The notes under the pieces were generated by a model. It did no database searches. It was not told where the DNA came from and was given only the letters and a program-made list of their open reading frames with translations. Below, piece by piece: positions 46,545 through 55,051 of a stretch of DNA of 64,000 bases. Where the stretch lies: positions 1-64,000 of the forward strand of contig NZ_BKAG01000007.1 of assembly GCF_007992435.1 (NCBI RefSeq), read 5' to 3'. This DNA comes from Prosthecobacter gellanilyticus. Lineage in GTDB: Bacteria > Verrucomicrobiota > Verrucomicrobiia > Verrucomicrobiales > Verrucomicrobiaceae. Made by a program: the position numbers and the translations under genes. The stretch's first letter is position 1. Every line of letters begins with the position of its first letter.

Positions 46545-47723
46545 ATGCCTTACACTCCTAGTAATGATCCAGCGGTTCAAAACGCAGCCACAGCCATTTT
46601 TGCCGGCCTGGACGGCAACAACAACGTTGCGGCTGGCGCCACCGCCTTCCAGGATTTGATGACCGACCCCAATCTCACAGGCCGGCAAAAGCAGGCGGTT
46701 TGTTGCGAGGTCGGCAGGGCCATCGTGAACCAGGGTGTGGAGAATGCCCGCGCAGAGCCCAAGACCTTGTTGCGGGAAAGTAATGCCAGCACACAGTTCA
46801 TGACGGATTACATGAGTGAAAGCGCCTCGCGGTTCTTTGATGCGGTGAAGGGCAAAGCTGAGGACGTCGGCCGCAATCATCAGCACACCCAGCCTCTCAA
46901 CATCCATGGACATGTGCAAAACCATGACGCCGCAGTGCCTGATGCCACGCGTGATTTGCTGAATGCTTTCGATTCAGAGAAGCACAAGCTTTCTCCTGAT
47001 GCGTGTGAGTTTATGCAGGCTTGTTCCTCAGGCATTCCTGGCGATATCGTCGGAGCCGATCGTGACGCGGCGGAGAAGCGGCTGGCGGTGAACACACTCA
47101 TGCTGAGGGGCGCCATCAATGAGATCAGCAATGACTTCGGCGCCATTCGTGGTGACAACAACGCCTCACAGTCAACCAGGGAGCGGGCCGCCATGACCTG
47201 CGAGGCCAGCCGGTCGGCGATGAAGTTTCTCACCGCGCAGCTTGATGATTTTACGGAGGCGATCAATGCGAGCCCCGCTGCTGTCGCCCTGTCCCAGGAT
47301 GATGCTTTCAGGCAGCAAATGGAGCAAACCTCCCAGCAGCTTGGCGAGGCCGACCACGCGACTCTCCAGGTTGGGGCGCATGTCGGTGTGGGAACCACGA
47401 TCAAGGCCGCCCTTGGCCGGGACAACCAGTCCAAGCTCAATGATGCCGAGGCGAAGCTCCAGCGCCGTGAGGCGAAGCTGGCCGACTACCTCAATCGCCA
47501 GAGGGATAATGACCAGAAGCGTGAACTGAAGCAAGACTCGCTAAACAACGCCGCCAACAATCCGCACGTCTCCGATGCTCTGAAGCAGAAGGAAGTCCGC
47601 GACATCCAGAAGCTGGATCAGAAAGGCGTCAGGCTTGATGCCAAGGTTCAAAACCAGCAGCAGAAGGTGGCGAACTCCGAGACTCGTGTGGACCAGTTGA
47701 AGACCCGCATCGGTCGCCATTGA
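46545..47723 (+). CDS. Protein with RasGAP-like domain and C-terminal coiled coil
   Basis: 392 residues, soluble, no export signal. Residues ~72-240 resemble a Ras GTPase-activating domain: TLLRESNASTQFMTDYM (74-90) aligns without gaps to the arginine-finger region of human p120GAP, giving Arg77 as the finger candidate. LSPDACEFMQAC (149-160) sits where the CPxxLR helix lies, and VNTLMLRGAINEI (182-194) at the FLRxxxPAI helix, with Arg188. The Arg77-Arg188 spacing of 111 is close to 114 in p120GAP (789, 903) and 115 in neurofibromin (1276, 1391). Residues ~300-392 are a charged coiled coil. Bacterial RasGAP domains are rare, so this is a striking but unproven reading. It follows the kinase-like gene by 30 bp. 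Confidence 0.5.
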   Translation: MPYTPSNDPAVQNAATAIFAGLDGNNNVAAGATAFQDLMTDPNLTGRQKQAVCCEVGRAIVNQGVENARAEPKTLLRESNASTQFMTDYMSESASRFFDAVKGKAEDVGRNHQHTQPLNIHGHVQNHDAAVPDATRDLLNAFDSEKHKLSPDACEFMQACSSGIPGDIVGADRDAAEKRLAVNTLMLRGAINEISNDFGAIRGDNNASQSTRERAAMTCEASRSAMKFLTAQLDDFTEAINASPAAVALSQDDAFRQQMEQTSQQLGEADHATLQVGAHVGVGTTIKAALGRDNQSKLNDAEAKLQRREAKLADYLNRQRDNDQKRELKQDSLNNAANNPHVSDALKQKEVRDIQKLDQKGVRLDAKVQNQQQKVANSETRVDQLKTRIGRH

Positions 47724-47768
47724 TCCGGGCGGCATCATTCCCATTCCAACCTAACAATTTTTACAACC

Positions 47769-48203
47769 ATGGCATCCCTCACCCCCCTTCTTGCCAATTT
47801 CGGCGCCAACGAACTCCAGCTTCTCTCCAGCTATGGCGACTCCCGCGCCCATGAGCCCGGAGACATCATCATCAAGCAGGGTGATGAAAACGAAAATCTC
47901 TTCCTCGTCCTGCGCGGCCAGATTGAGGTGCTTCAGGAGGTGGATGGAGAGCTCAAGCGCGTGGCCCTCCTGGAAAGCGGCGACTCCCTCGGTGAGGTGA
48001 GCGTGTTCGATCCCGGTCCCGCCAGCGCCACCGTGCGCTCCGTGAACAACTCTGAAGTCTGGCTCATCTCCAAGGACAGCCTCGACCGCCTTCACACCGC
48101 GAACTCCAAGGTCGCCTACCGCCTCCTCAAGCGCATCGCCACCTGCCTCTCCCACCGCCTCCGCACCATGAACGACAAGTTCGTTGACTTGGCGAATCGT
48201 TGA
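47769..48203 (+). CDS. Stand-alone cyclic-nucleotide-binding domain protein
   Basis: 144 residues, essentially one cNMP-binding beta-roll: GDIIIKQGDENENLFLVLRGQIEVLQE, then ALLESGDSLGEVSVFDPGPASATVRSVNNSEVWLIS, which holds the phosphate-binding cassette (GEVSVFD...PASATV). A C-terminal helix region follows (SKVAYRLLKRIATCLSHRLR) with no helix-turn-helix, so it is a sensor or anchor and not a Crp-type transcription factor. The cassette has ASAT where canonical cAMP sites have RxA, so ligand specificity is uncertain. It follows the RasGAP-like gene by 45 bp and is probably in the same operon. Confidence 0.8.
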   Translation: MASLTPLLANFGANELQLLSSYGDSRAHEPGDIIIKQGDENENLFLVLRGQIEVLQEVDGELKRVALLESGDSLGEVSVFDPGPASATVRSVNNSEVWLISKDSLDRLHTANSKVAYRLLKRIATCLSHRLRTMNDKFVDLANR

Positions 48204-48216
48204 TTAGGCTGTCGGG

Positions 48217-48345
48217 TTGCATTGCGAGCCGGAGGCTCGAGAGAAATTAGCCGGGGGTGAAGCAAGCGAAGCTTGCGAGAACCCCCGGACTATCGCGATG
48301 CGCAGGTCTCATCTCATCGCGCCCTGGAAGGGCGCGAGAAGCCTA
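48217..48345. repeat. Composite REP-like palindromic element, copy B
   Basis: Perfect hairpin GAGCC-GGA-GGCTC (48227-48239), then TAGCCGGGGGTGAAGC, the AGCGAAGCTTGCGAGAACCCCCGG arm, and a final GC-rich hairpin (CGCGCCC-TGGA-GGGCGCG, about 48319-48336). The order matches, on the opposite strand, the element at 1-150. Non-coding; lies at the right edge of the effector-like locus. Confidence 0.65.
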
Positions 48346-48362
48346 CGCTATCTCTCCAGATC

Positions 48363-49043
48363 TCACACCCTCCACACCCGTCCCTTCCCGCAGGCCCACG
48401 TTTGCAGGCGCTTGTGCTCGGACGTGTACTCCCCTCCCGCTGCCCACGGAGAGAACGCCGGCAAAATCCACCGCTGCGTCTTCGCGCTGATCTGCTCCTG
48501 CACCATCGTCGGCAGCTTCAGCCGCAAGCCCGCGCCGTCCCGGAAATGCGTGGCCGGATGCTCATGCCCCGTCACGATCACACCTTCATGGTCGGACAAC
48601 GGCAGATGCCCGTGCTCAAAGAGAAACTCACCCTCGCGGTGAGACGGAATCATGCTCATGCCACGCTTCAGTCCCGCGCGGTCATGATTGCCCAGCACGC
48701 AGATGATTTTCACACTCTCGGTTAGGCGCTTCAGCAGCTCCAGCGTCTCCTCCACCGTGCCGCTGCCGTCCATGATGTCACCCACCAGGATCAGGCGTTT
48801 GGGTTGATGGTCCCTCACCAGTTCATGCAGCACACGCTCACACTGCGGCATGCCCCAGTCAGGCAGCAGCGCACCCGCACGCCTTCGCCGCGCCTCATAG
48901 CCAAAGTGCACATCCGCGATCGCCATCCAGCCTTGCTCCGCATGCACCAGAGCATGCCGCGCATCCAGGATCACACCCTTGGCCACCTCGGGCGGGTGCG
49001 GCGGAGGCAGGCAGGCGCGGGATTCAGAAAGGGCGTTGGGCAT
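48363..49043 (-). CDS. pdeM: PdeM-type metallophosphoesterase (ligase-associated DNA damage response family)
   Basis: 226 residues from the ATG at 49043; a GTG at 49109 would overlap the divergent neighbour. All calcineurin-like metal motifs are present: IADVHFGYE, VGDIMDGSGT, LGNHDRAG and VTGHEHPAT. FGYE with a following ARRRRAGALLPDW stretch is characteristic of the PdeM/YmdB-like branch seen with ATP-dependent ligase, Lhr-type helicase and exonuclease genes. Those partners are not in this window. It probably hydrolyses phosphodiesters in DNA repair. Diverges from the phosphatase-like gene at 49101. Confidence 0.82.
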   Translation of the reverse strand: MPNALSESRACLPPPHPPEVAKGVILDARHALVHAEQGWMAIADVHFGYEARRRRAGALLPDWGMPQCERVLHELVRDHQPKRLILVGDIMDGSGTVEETLELLKRLTESVKIICVLGNHDRAGLKRGMSMIPSHREGEFLFEHGHLPLSDHEGVIVTGHEHPATHFRDGAGLRLKLPTMVQEQISAKTQRWILPAFSPWAAGGEYTSEHKRLQTWACGKGRVWRV

Positions 49044-49100
49044 GGCAGAAAAGACGATGGCTTTTCGCGCTTCTCCCGGGCAAAAGAACGCGGCATCGTG

Positions 49101-49451
49101 ATGGCTCACATGAATATCCTTTTTCTCTGCTCACGCAATCACTGGCGCAGTCCCACCGCGGAGGCGGTTTACCGCCAGGATGCGCGTGTGCAGGTGCGCA
49201 GCGCGGGCACCAGCGCCTCCGCGCGCATTCGCGTGACAGAGAAGCTGCTCCGCTGGGCAGATCTCATTCTCGTCATGGAGCACACGCATAAGCGCCGTTT
49301 GCGCGAAGACTTCCCGGACCTGTATCCAGATCTCCAGATCGGCGTGCTCGATATCAGTGATGACTATGAGTTCATGTCTCCTGAGTTGATGGAGCTCCTC
49401 ATTCAGCGTGTGGAGCCTCATCTTGCTGCAATTACTTCGGAGACGAAATAA
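49101..49451 (+). CDS. Small low-molecular-weight protein tyrosine phosphatase-like protein
   Basis: 116 residues from the ATG at 49101 (MAHMNILFLCSRNHWRSPTAEAVY); the ATG at 49110 is an equally good start. The P-loop CSRNHWRS fits CX5RS of LMW-PTPs, and the fold continues with VRSAGTSASARIRVTEKLLRWADLILVMEHTHKRRLRE. The usual C-terminal DP(Y/F) acid loop is replaced by a short end with VLDISDDYEFMSPELMELL, as in the compact ~110-residue subfamily. It may dephosphorylate phosphotyrosine or act on small molecules; the target is unknown. Confidence 0.8.
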   Translation: MAHMNILFLCSRNHWRSPTAEAVYRQDARVQVRSAGTSASARIRVTEKLLRWADLILVMEHTHKRRLREDFPDLYPDLQIGVLDISDDYEFMSPELMELLIQRVEPHLAAITSETK

Positions 49452-49631
49452 TGGGCCACTGAAGGAGACTTACTTATTTTTTACTTTTTGTGTAACGGTT
49501 GGGCGACTCAACGGTAATTCAAGTACGTCCACGTGTCACTTCTCTCCCTCGACGCGACTTTCACGGTGTTCGCCAAGAGGGAGAGGGTGATGCGTGGGCG
49601 GTCTATCGAAACCCTCAAAGGACATTCTCCC

Positions 49632-49844
49632 ATGTCTCTCTCTCGTGCGGTTCTCCCTGGCCCTCTTCCGATCTTAGCGCAGACGTCCCAAGAGATGATC
49701 GACGCCACGCATCTCAATGAGATCGAGCGTCTGCGCAATGGCGGTGCCCAGCAAGACGGTGTTGGAGACTTCGTGATCTACGTCATCACACCCCTGGCCG
49801 TTCTGCTTTGCCTCATCCTTTTGGGGCGCCGCATCATGTCTTAG
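49632..49844 (+). CDS. Small single-pass membrane protein, uncharacterised
   Basis: 70 residues if the ATG at 49632 (MSLSRAVLPGP) is the start; the same frame is open back to 49533 and an internal ATG at 49695 would leave only about 50 residues. A hydrophobic helix near the C-terminus (FVIYVITPLAVLLCLILLG) is followed by RRIMS, so the N-terminus would be outside. A polar helix precedes it (MIDATHLNEIERLRNGG). No family recognised. Same strand as murA, 97 bp upstream. Confidence 0.45.
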   Translation: MSLSRAVLPGPLPILAQTSQEMIDATHLNEIERLRNGGAQQDGVGDFVIYVITPLAVLLCLILLGRRIMS

Positions 49845-49941
49845 CCGGGTTCTCGAAAAGACTCTAGTTTTCTGCCTGTGGCGAAAAGCCGGTCATCTTC
49901 CCGCTTGCCACCTGCCTCCGGCGCGCCAATGACGGCGCATC

Positions 49942-51207
49942 ATGGAAAAACTCATTGTTCACGGCGGCGCGCCTCTGAAAGGCCGCGTCAACATCAGCGG
50001 CAGCAAGAATTCCTCCCTGCCCATCCTGGCGGCCACCCTCCTCACCAAGGACACCTGCACCATCCGCCGCGTCCCGGACCTGAGCGATACCAACTACATG
50101 GTCCGCATCCTTGGCGAGCTCGGCGCCGAGGTGGAGCGCGCCAGCGGCGTCGTCGTCGTGAAGGCGGAGAAGATCAAATCCGTGGCTCCCTATGAGCTCG
50201 TGCGGAAAATGCGCGCCTCCATCTGCGTGCTCGGTCCGCTCACCGGCCGCCTCAGAAAGTGCACCGTCTCGCTCCCGGGCGGCTGCGTCATCGGTGATCG
50301 TCCGGTGGACCTCCATCTCAAAGGACTCGAGGCCCTGGGTGCGGAGATCCAGGTGGAGGGCGGTGACATCAGCGTCAACGCACCGAAGAAGACCTTCAAA
50401 GGCGCCACCATGAACCTCATGGGCAAGCACGGCTCCACCGTGCTCGGCACGGACAATGTCATGATGGCCGCCGTGCTGGCCAAAGGCACCACCATCATCG
50501 AAGGCGCCGCCGCGGAGCCTGAGGTGGAGGATCTGGCGAACTTCCTGATCAAGATGGGCGCGAAGATCGAGGGCGCAGGCAGCAACCGCATCGTCATCGA
50601 AGGCGTGAAGGAGCTCATCGGCGCCGAGCACACCGTCATTCCAGACCGCATTGAGGCTGGCACCTTCCTTTGCGCCGGAGCCATGCTGGGAGACGGCATC
50701 ACCATCAAGCGCGTCATGCCTGAGCACCTCAAATCCGTCACGGACGTGCTGAAAAAATGCGGATTCCCGGTCGAGATCACCAAGGACAGCATCAGCATCG
50801 CCCCGAATCCGAACGCCAAGGGTTTTGACCTCACCACTCTTTGTTATCCCGGTTTCCCCACGGACATGCAGGCACAGTTCTGCGCCCTTGCCTGCGTCAT
50901 CAATGACGTCAGCACCATCACCGAAACCATTTTCCCGCAGCGCTTCATGCACGTGGCGGAAATGAAGCGCATGGGAGCGCAGATTGATCTCCAGGGAGCC
51001 ACTGCCCGCATCCGCGGCGGCTCGAAAATGAAGGGCGCCCCTGTCATGGCCAGTGATCTCCGCGCCTCCGCCGCCCTGGTGCTGGCCGGGCTCGTCACCG
51101 AGGGCAAGACCGACGTGAACCGCCTCTATCACATCGACCGCGGTTACGAGCATCTGGACGACAAGCTGGCCTCCCTCGGGGCTCAGCTGGAACGTGTCAG
51201 GGAGTAG
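49942..51207 (+). CDS. murA: UDP-N-acetylglucosamine 1-carboxyvinyltransferase
   Basis: 421 residues, full length. It transfers enolpyruvate from PEP to UDP-GlcNAc, the first committed step of peptidoglycan synthesis, in the cytoplasm. Motifs: [31 protein letters not shown] (phosphate-binding KN), [17 protein letters not shown] containing the PEP-adduct cysteine (SICVLGP), and [22 protein letters not shown], with the later [20 protein letters not shown]. The presence of murA indicates an ordinary murein wall. The gene starts without a Shine-Dalgarno sequence (GGCGCATCATG). Confidence 0.97.
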   Translation: MEKLIVHGGAPLKGRVNISGSKNSSLPILAATLLTKDTCTIRRVPDLSDTNYMVRILGELGAEVERASGVVVVKAEKIKSVAPYELVRKMRASICVLGPLTGRLRKCTVSLPGGCVIGDRPVDLHLKGLEALGAEIQVEGGDISVNAPKKTFKGATMNLMGKHGSTVLGTDNVMMAAVLAKGTTIIEGAAAEPEVEDLANFLIKMGAKIEGAGSNRIVIEGVKELIGAEHTVIPDRIEAGTFLCAGAMLGDGITIKRVMPEHLKSVTDVLKKCGFPVEITKDSISIAPNPNAKGFDLTTLCYPGFPTDMQAQFCALACVINDVSTITETIFPQRFMHVAEMKRMGAQIDLQGATARIRGGSKMKGAPVMASDLRASAALVLAGLVTEGKTDVNRLYHIDRGYEHLDDKLASLGAQLERVRE

Positions 51208-51282
51208 GGCTGGACGGCCCAAAATGAAAACGTGCTGGACGCTTCGGTCCTTTTTCTTGTAGTAACATCATTTTCCCGGCCC

Positions 51283-51459
51283 ATGCGCCTGCTTTCTAAA
51301 ATCCTCTGGTTCCTCGCCTTCCTCGCCGCCACTTTCGTCTGGATGGTGCTCTTTGAGCACGGTTTCAGTATGGATGGGTTCAGCCAGGGTGTGCGCGAGG
51401 AATGGCGTGCCCTGACCACCCTGGTGGGTGCCAGCCCCGCCCCCGAGGCGAAAAAGTAG
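51283..51459 (+). CDS. Small membrane protein, uncharacterised
   Basis: 58 residues from the ATG at 51283: MRLLSKILWFLAFLAATFVWMVLF forms one N-terminal transmembrane helix, followed by a short periplasmic or cytoplasmic tail (GFSQGVREEWRALTTLVG) and a Pro/Ala/Lys end. No family recognised. It lies between murA and the TPR gene on the same strand with short gaps, so it is probably co-transcribed. Confidence 0.55.
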   Translation: MRLLSKILWFLAFLAATFVWMVLFEHGFSMDGFSQGVREEWRALTTLVGASPAPEAKK

Positions 51460-51499
51460 CCTTCTGCCACTCGGATCCGTCCCCCCACCTGCTCAAACC

Positions 51500-52858
51500 A
51501 TGACCGTCAACGAAGCTCAACTCGAACCGAAGCACCAGAACCTTTGGAAAAAAGGCCTGCTCGCCATCGAACAGAAAAACTGGGAATACGCCGCCAGCCT
51601 CATCCTCCCGATCGTGAAAGACGTGCCCACCTTCCTGGACGGGCGCAAGGCACTGCGCCGCGCCGAAGGGGAATACATCGGCACGGGCAAGAAATTCAGC
51701 CTGGGCTTCGGCGGTGGTGGTGGCAAAAAAGACCCTTGGGAGGCCATCGCCGACCTTGAGGAGCGCGTTTTCCAAAAAGATCCCTTCAGTGAGAGCGGCA
51801 ACCGCCAGCTCTATGATCTCGCCGTCAAGGTGCAGTTCTATGATCTGGCCTCCTTTGCCCTGGAGACCCTGCGCATGGCGCAGCCCACGAACACCAAGCT
51901 GCTCCACCAGCTGGCCACCCACTACATGACCTATGAGCAGCCGGAGAATGCTGCCAAGACCTACAAGGCCATCGTTGAAATCGATCCGCGTGACATGCTC
52001 GCCATCAAAGGTGAGAAAGACGCAGCCGCGCGTGGTTCCATCATGCGTCAGGGCTGGGGCGGTAACTTCAGGGACGCTGTCAAAAACACCGACGAGCAAA
52101 ACGAGCTCGAACTCCTCAACAAGCAGGGGCGCACCACGGAGCAGACGGAATCTCTCCTGGCCAGCTTCTCCGCCAAATACGATGCCGAGCCTTCCAACAT
52201 CAACCACGTCAAGGCCATCGCCCAGCTTTACGAGGAACTGGGAGATCTCACCAACGCCCTCTCCTTCTTCGAATACGCTCTCACGCTGAACCCTGGGGAC
52301 GTCTCCCTGCAGCGCCGCGCGGAACTTTTGCGTGACAAGAGCCAGGACGCCTACATCGCCCAGATCGAGGCGTGGCTGGCCGCTTATCCCGATGCCCCTG
52401 AGGCCGCGGAGCAGCGCCAGAATCTGGCGGCCATCCGCCTCCAGCGCGCTTCTTCCATGATCAGCGAGGCCAAAGCCCGCGTGGAGCGCAACCCCACGGA
52501 CAAAGGTCTGCGTTTCGAGCTCGGTCAGGCCTTCTTTGCCGCAGAAATGTTTACGGAAGCCCTTCCAGAGCTCCAGCAGGCGAAGGCCAACCCGCATATT
52601 CGCATCAAGGCCATGCTCCTGCTCGGCCGCTGCTTCGAGAAAAAGAACATGAACGATCTTGCCCGCAGTTCCTTCTCGGAAGCGAACAAGGAGCTCACCA
52701 TCATGGACAATACCAAGAAGGAGATCCTCTACGAACTGGCCCTCGTCTGCGAAAAAATGGGCGACAAGGCCGCCAGCCTGGATGCCCTCAAGGAAATTTA
52801 TAACGCTGACTACGGCTACAAAGACGTGGCCAAGCGCGTGGAGTCCTCCTACTCCTGA
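51500..52858 (+). CDS. TPR-repeat protein
   Basis: 452 residues from the ATG at 51500 (MTVNEAQLEPKHQNLWKKG). No signal peptide is visible, so it is probably cytoplasmic. Repeated helical hairpins with TPR spacing are seen: NTKLLHQLATHYMTYEQPENAAKTYKAIVEIDP, IAQLYEELGDLTNALSFFEYALTLNPGD, GLRFELGQAFFAAEMFTEALPELQQA and YELALVCEKMGDKAASLDALKEIY. Residues ~75-85 are a glycine-rich stretch (GFGGGGGKKD). The protein should be a scaffold for protein-protein contacts; no partner is identifiable. It sits between murA and the GreA fusion. Confidence 0.8.
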   Translation: MTVNEAQLEPKHQNLWKKGLLAIEQKNWEYAASLILPIVKDVPTFLDGRKALRRAEGEYIGTGKKFSLGFGGGGGKKDPWEAIADLEERVFQKDPFSESGNRQLYDLAVKVQFYDLASFALETLRMAQPTNTKLLHQLATHYMTYEQPENAAKTYKAIVEIDPRDMLAIKGEKDAAARGSIMRQGWGGNFRDAVKNTDEQNELELLNKQGRTTEQTESLLASFSAKYDAEPSNINHVKAIAQLYEELGDLTNALSFFEYALTLNPGDVSLQRRAELLRDKSQDAYIAQIEAWLAAYPDAPEAAEQRQNLAAIRLQRASSMISEAKARVERNPTDKGLRFELGQAFFAAEMFTEALPELQQAKANPHIRIKAMLLLGRCFEKKNMNDLARSSFSEANKELTIMDNTKKEILYELALVCEKMGDKAASLDALKEIYNADYGYKDVAKRVESSYS

Positions 52859-52896
52859 TTCATCTCCAGCAGGCGGAAAACCGCCCGTTTCCCTCC

Positions 52897-52926
52897 TACA
52901 GCCGCAGACTCCAATCTGCGGCTGTA
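52897..52926. repeat. Palindromic element with 12-bp perfect arms
   Basis: TACAGCCGCAGA, a CTCCAA spacer and TCTGCGGCTGTA form a perfect inverted repeat 38 bp after the TPR gene. It has no T-run, so it is not a classical terminator. The centre (TCCAA) recurs in the palindromes at 23112, 58008 and 60983. Confidence 0.85.
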
Positions 52927-53042
52927 TGACTTTTAGGCACAGTAAAAACATCAGAATGAAGTCGGGCGGCTGAGTACTTTAGAAACAGGCCACGGGAAGT
53001 TTCCTTTGCTAGCCCTGAACACCCTGCTAGCATCGCGCCCCC

Positions 53043-54878
53043 ATGAATTCCGAGGCGCAAAATTTGGTGGCGGCAGGCAAATTGTCTTCCGCTGATGCAG
53101 AAAAGCTTTCCCAGCTCGAACCAGGAACCTTCGTCCTGCATAAAAGCTGGGGCGTTGGCCGCATCGCAGAATGGGACGTGATTGGCGACCGACTGCTCAT
53201 CGATTTCGAAGGCAAGCCTGGTCATGCGCTGAAAATCAGCTTCGCCATCAGCAGCCTGGAGATTCTGCCTCCCACGCACCTTCTGTCCCGCCGTCTTTCC
53301 GAGCTGGACACCCTGAAGGAGATGGCCAAGTCCGACTCGATCGCCCTTGTGGAACTCGCCCTCAAGTCCAGCGGCAACAAAATGTCCCTCGACCAGCTCG
53401 AAGGCCTGCTGAAGCCCCGCATTGTTGCCGAGGCTGATTACAAGAAATGGTGGGAAGCTGCCAAGCGCGCCCTCAAGAGCGCCCGCCACATCGTCGTCCC
53501 CTCCAAGCGTCAGGACCCTCTCGTGCTTCGTGACGCTGCTGAGAAGCCCGGCGGCGGCATGGTGAAGGATTTCCTCTTCAAGCGTGACCTGAAGGGCAAG
53601 CTCGGCGTCCTCGCCCTCATCCAGAAGGACATCGACCTCTTCGAAAACCCCACCCAGGAGCTGGCTCCAGTCTTCCAGGACATCTCGGACACCGTCCGCA
53701 AAGCCTGGAAGCTGCATCTCAAGGAAAGCCTCCAGCTCCTCCTTTCCCGTGACGAGCTGATTGATGGCATCCAGGGAGCCACGCTTCCGATGGGTTCCTT
53801 CAAGGCTTCCGACCTTGTCTCTGAAGCCCGCAGCCAGATCGCCGAAAACGTCGCCGGTCTGCCAGCCTCTCTCTACGGCCGCCTTTATCGCGCCTTCCCG
53901 GATGCCTTCCCGGACCGCGGCTGGGTCGTTGAGCTCCTCAACCACATCGCCCGCACGGGTGGTCGCGCCGTGGGTGAGATCGCCATCGTTCTCGATGCCA
54001 ATGGTGAGATCGAAGCTCTGGCTGACTACCTAAAGAAAGCCGTCCGTAACCGCACCCTGACCCAGGACATCCTGATCTGGACCTGCAAAGAGCGTGATGG
54101 TCTCGCCAAGTCTGTTTTCAGCATCGACCTTGCTCACGCCGTGCTCGACACCATCGAAGACGACCACGTCAGTGGTGGTCCGAAGCGCACCGGTCGTCTT
54201 GTGGACGTCCTCTCGTCGGAGAAGGCGCTCATCGGTGAATGGGCCGTGGACCCAGATGAGGAGATGGTGCAGAACTTTGTCAAACGTCTGCTCGGCAGCA
54301 CCGTGCTGGATGAGCTGACCCGCCGCTCCCTCATGGCCCGTGTCATCAAGGCACGCCCTGAGTTCGAAAGCATCATGGAGGACAAGAACGCCGGTCGTGA
54401 GGACACCTCTCTCCGCGTCTCCTGGGACAGCCTGGAGAAGAAGAAGGCTGAGCTTCATGAGCTCGTCACCGTCAAGATCCCCCACAACAAGAACGAGATC
54501 CAGATCGCCCGTGAAGAGGGTGACCTTCGTGAAAACGGTGGTTACAAGGCCGCCCGTGACCAGCAGGGCATCCTCAACCGCATGCGTGACGAACTGGAGC
54601 GTGACGTGGGCAGCGCCCGCGGCACCGACTTCGCCAATGCGGACACCTCCGTCGTCGGCATCGGCACCATCGTTGATTACACGGACGCCGCTACCGGCCA
54701 CTCTGAATCCCTCACCATCCTCGGTGCCTGGGACAGCAATGTGGAGAAAAACATCGTCTCCTACCTCTCCGAGATCGCCAAAGTCCTCACCGGCAAGGCC
54801 ATCGGCGAAGAAGCTGAACTCCCTGACGGCCGCAAGGTGAAGATCACCGCCATCCGCGCCTACAACACCGGCGCCTAA
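53043..54878 (+). CDS. GreA-family transcription elongation factor with long N-terminal extension
   Basis: 611 residues. The last ~155 are GreA-like: an antiparallel coiled coil with the active tip in EEGDLRENGGYKAARDQQ (equivalent of the conserved GDLSENAEY loop, with Asp and Glu kept, so RNA-cleavage stimulation is plausible) and a C-terminal FKBP-like domain (VVGIGTIVDYTDAATG, GEEAELPDGRKVKITAI). Residues ~30-75 (GTFVLHKSWGVGRIAEWD) resemble a small beta-barrel of the CarD/Tudor type, and ~75-440 are helical. Stand-alone GreA is ~158 residues; a long N-terminal fusion is also known in chlamydiae, pointing to a PVC-lineage trait. It acts on RNA polymerase at stalled complexes. Confidence 0.85.
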   Translation: MNSEAQNLVAAGKLSSADAEKLSQLEPGTFVLHKSWGVGRIAEWDVIGDRLLIDFEGKPGHALKISFAISSLEILPPTHLLSRRLSELDTLKEMAKSDSIALVELALKSSGNKMSLDQLEGLLKPRIVAEADYKKWWEAAKRALKSARHIVVPSKRQDPLVLRDAAEKPGGGMVKDFLFKRDLKGKLGVLALIQKDIDLFENPTQELAPVFQDISDTVRKAWKLHLKESLQLLLSRDELIDGIQGATLPMGSFKASDLVSEARSQIAENVAGLPASLYGRLYRAFPDAFPDRGWVVELLNHIARTGGRAVGEIAIVLDANGEIEALADYLKKAVRNRTLTQDILIWTCKERDGLAKSVFSIDLAHAVLDTIEDDHVSGGPKRTGRLVDVLSSEKALIGEWAVDPDEEMVQNFVKRLLGSTVLDELTRRSLMARVIKARPEFESIMEDKNAGREDTSLRVSWDSLEKKKAELHELVTVKIPHNKNEIQIAREEGDLRENGGYKAARDQQGILNRMRDELERDVGSARGTDFANADTSVVGIGTIVDYTDAATGHSESLTILGAWDSNVEKNIVSYLSEIAKVLTGKAIGEEAELPDGRKVKITAIRAYNTGA

Positions 54879-54898
54879 TTCTTCCTCAATCCCTTCCC

Positions 54899-54938
54899 AA
54901 ACTCCCGCTCTGGACCTCCAGCGCGGGAGTTTGTTTTT
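54899..54938 (+). terminator. Rho-independent terminator after the GreA-like gene
   Basis: Stem AAACTCCCGC paired with GCGGGAGTTT, a 14-base loop, then GTTTTT. It begins 21 bp after the stop codon of the GreA-like gene and separates it from ffh. Confidence 0.85.
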
Positions 54939-55051
54939 AAACGGCTGACTGCTCACCGGCTACCGACTACAGCCAACCGCTCACCGAGAGCCGGTCCCTC
55001 CTTGCCCCACGCCCTTTTCTGCGCCACAGAGAAGGTTCCCACCCCCGTCTC

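Noticed and set aside
41452-47723. Conjugative element or integrated plasmid
   Set aside because: Only a coupling-type ATPase is present; no relaxase, VirB/Tra genes, integrase, replication gene or attachment site is visible.
49864-51222. Long open frame antisense to murA
   Set aside because: It overlaps a complete, well-conserved murA and shows no recognisable domain.
51380-52951. Long open frame antisense to the TPR gene
   Set aside because: Shadow of a TPR gene with clear repeat structure; no independent support.
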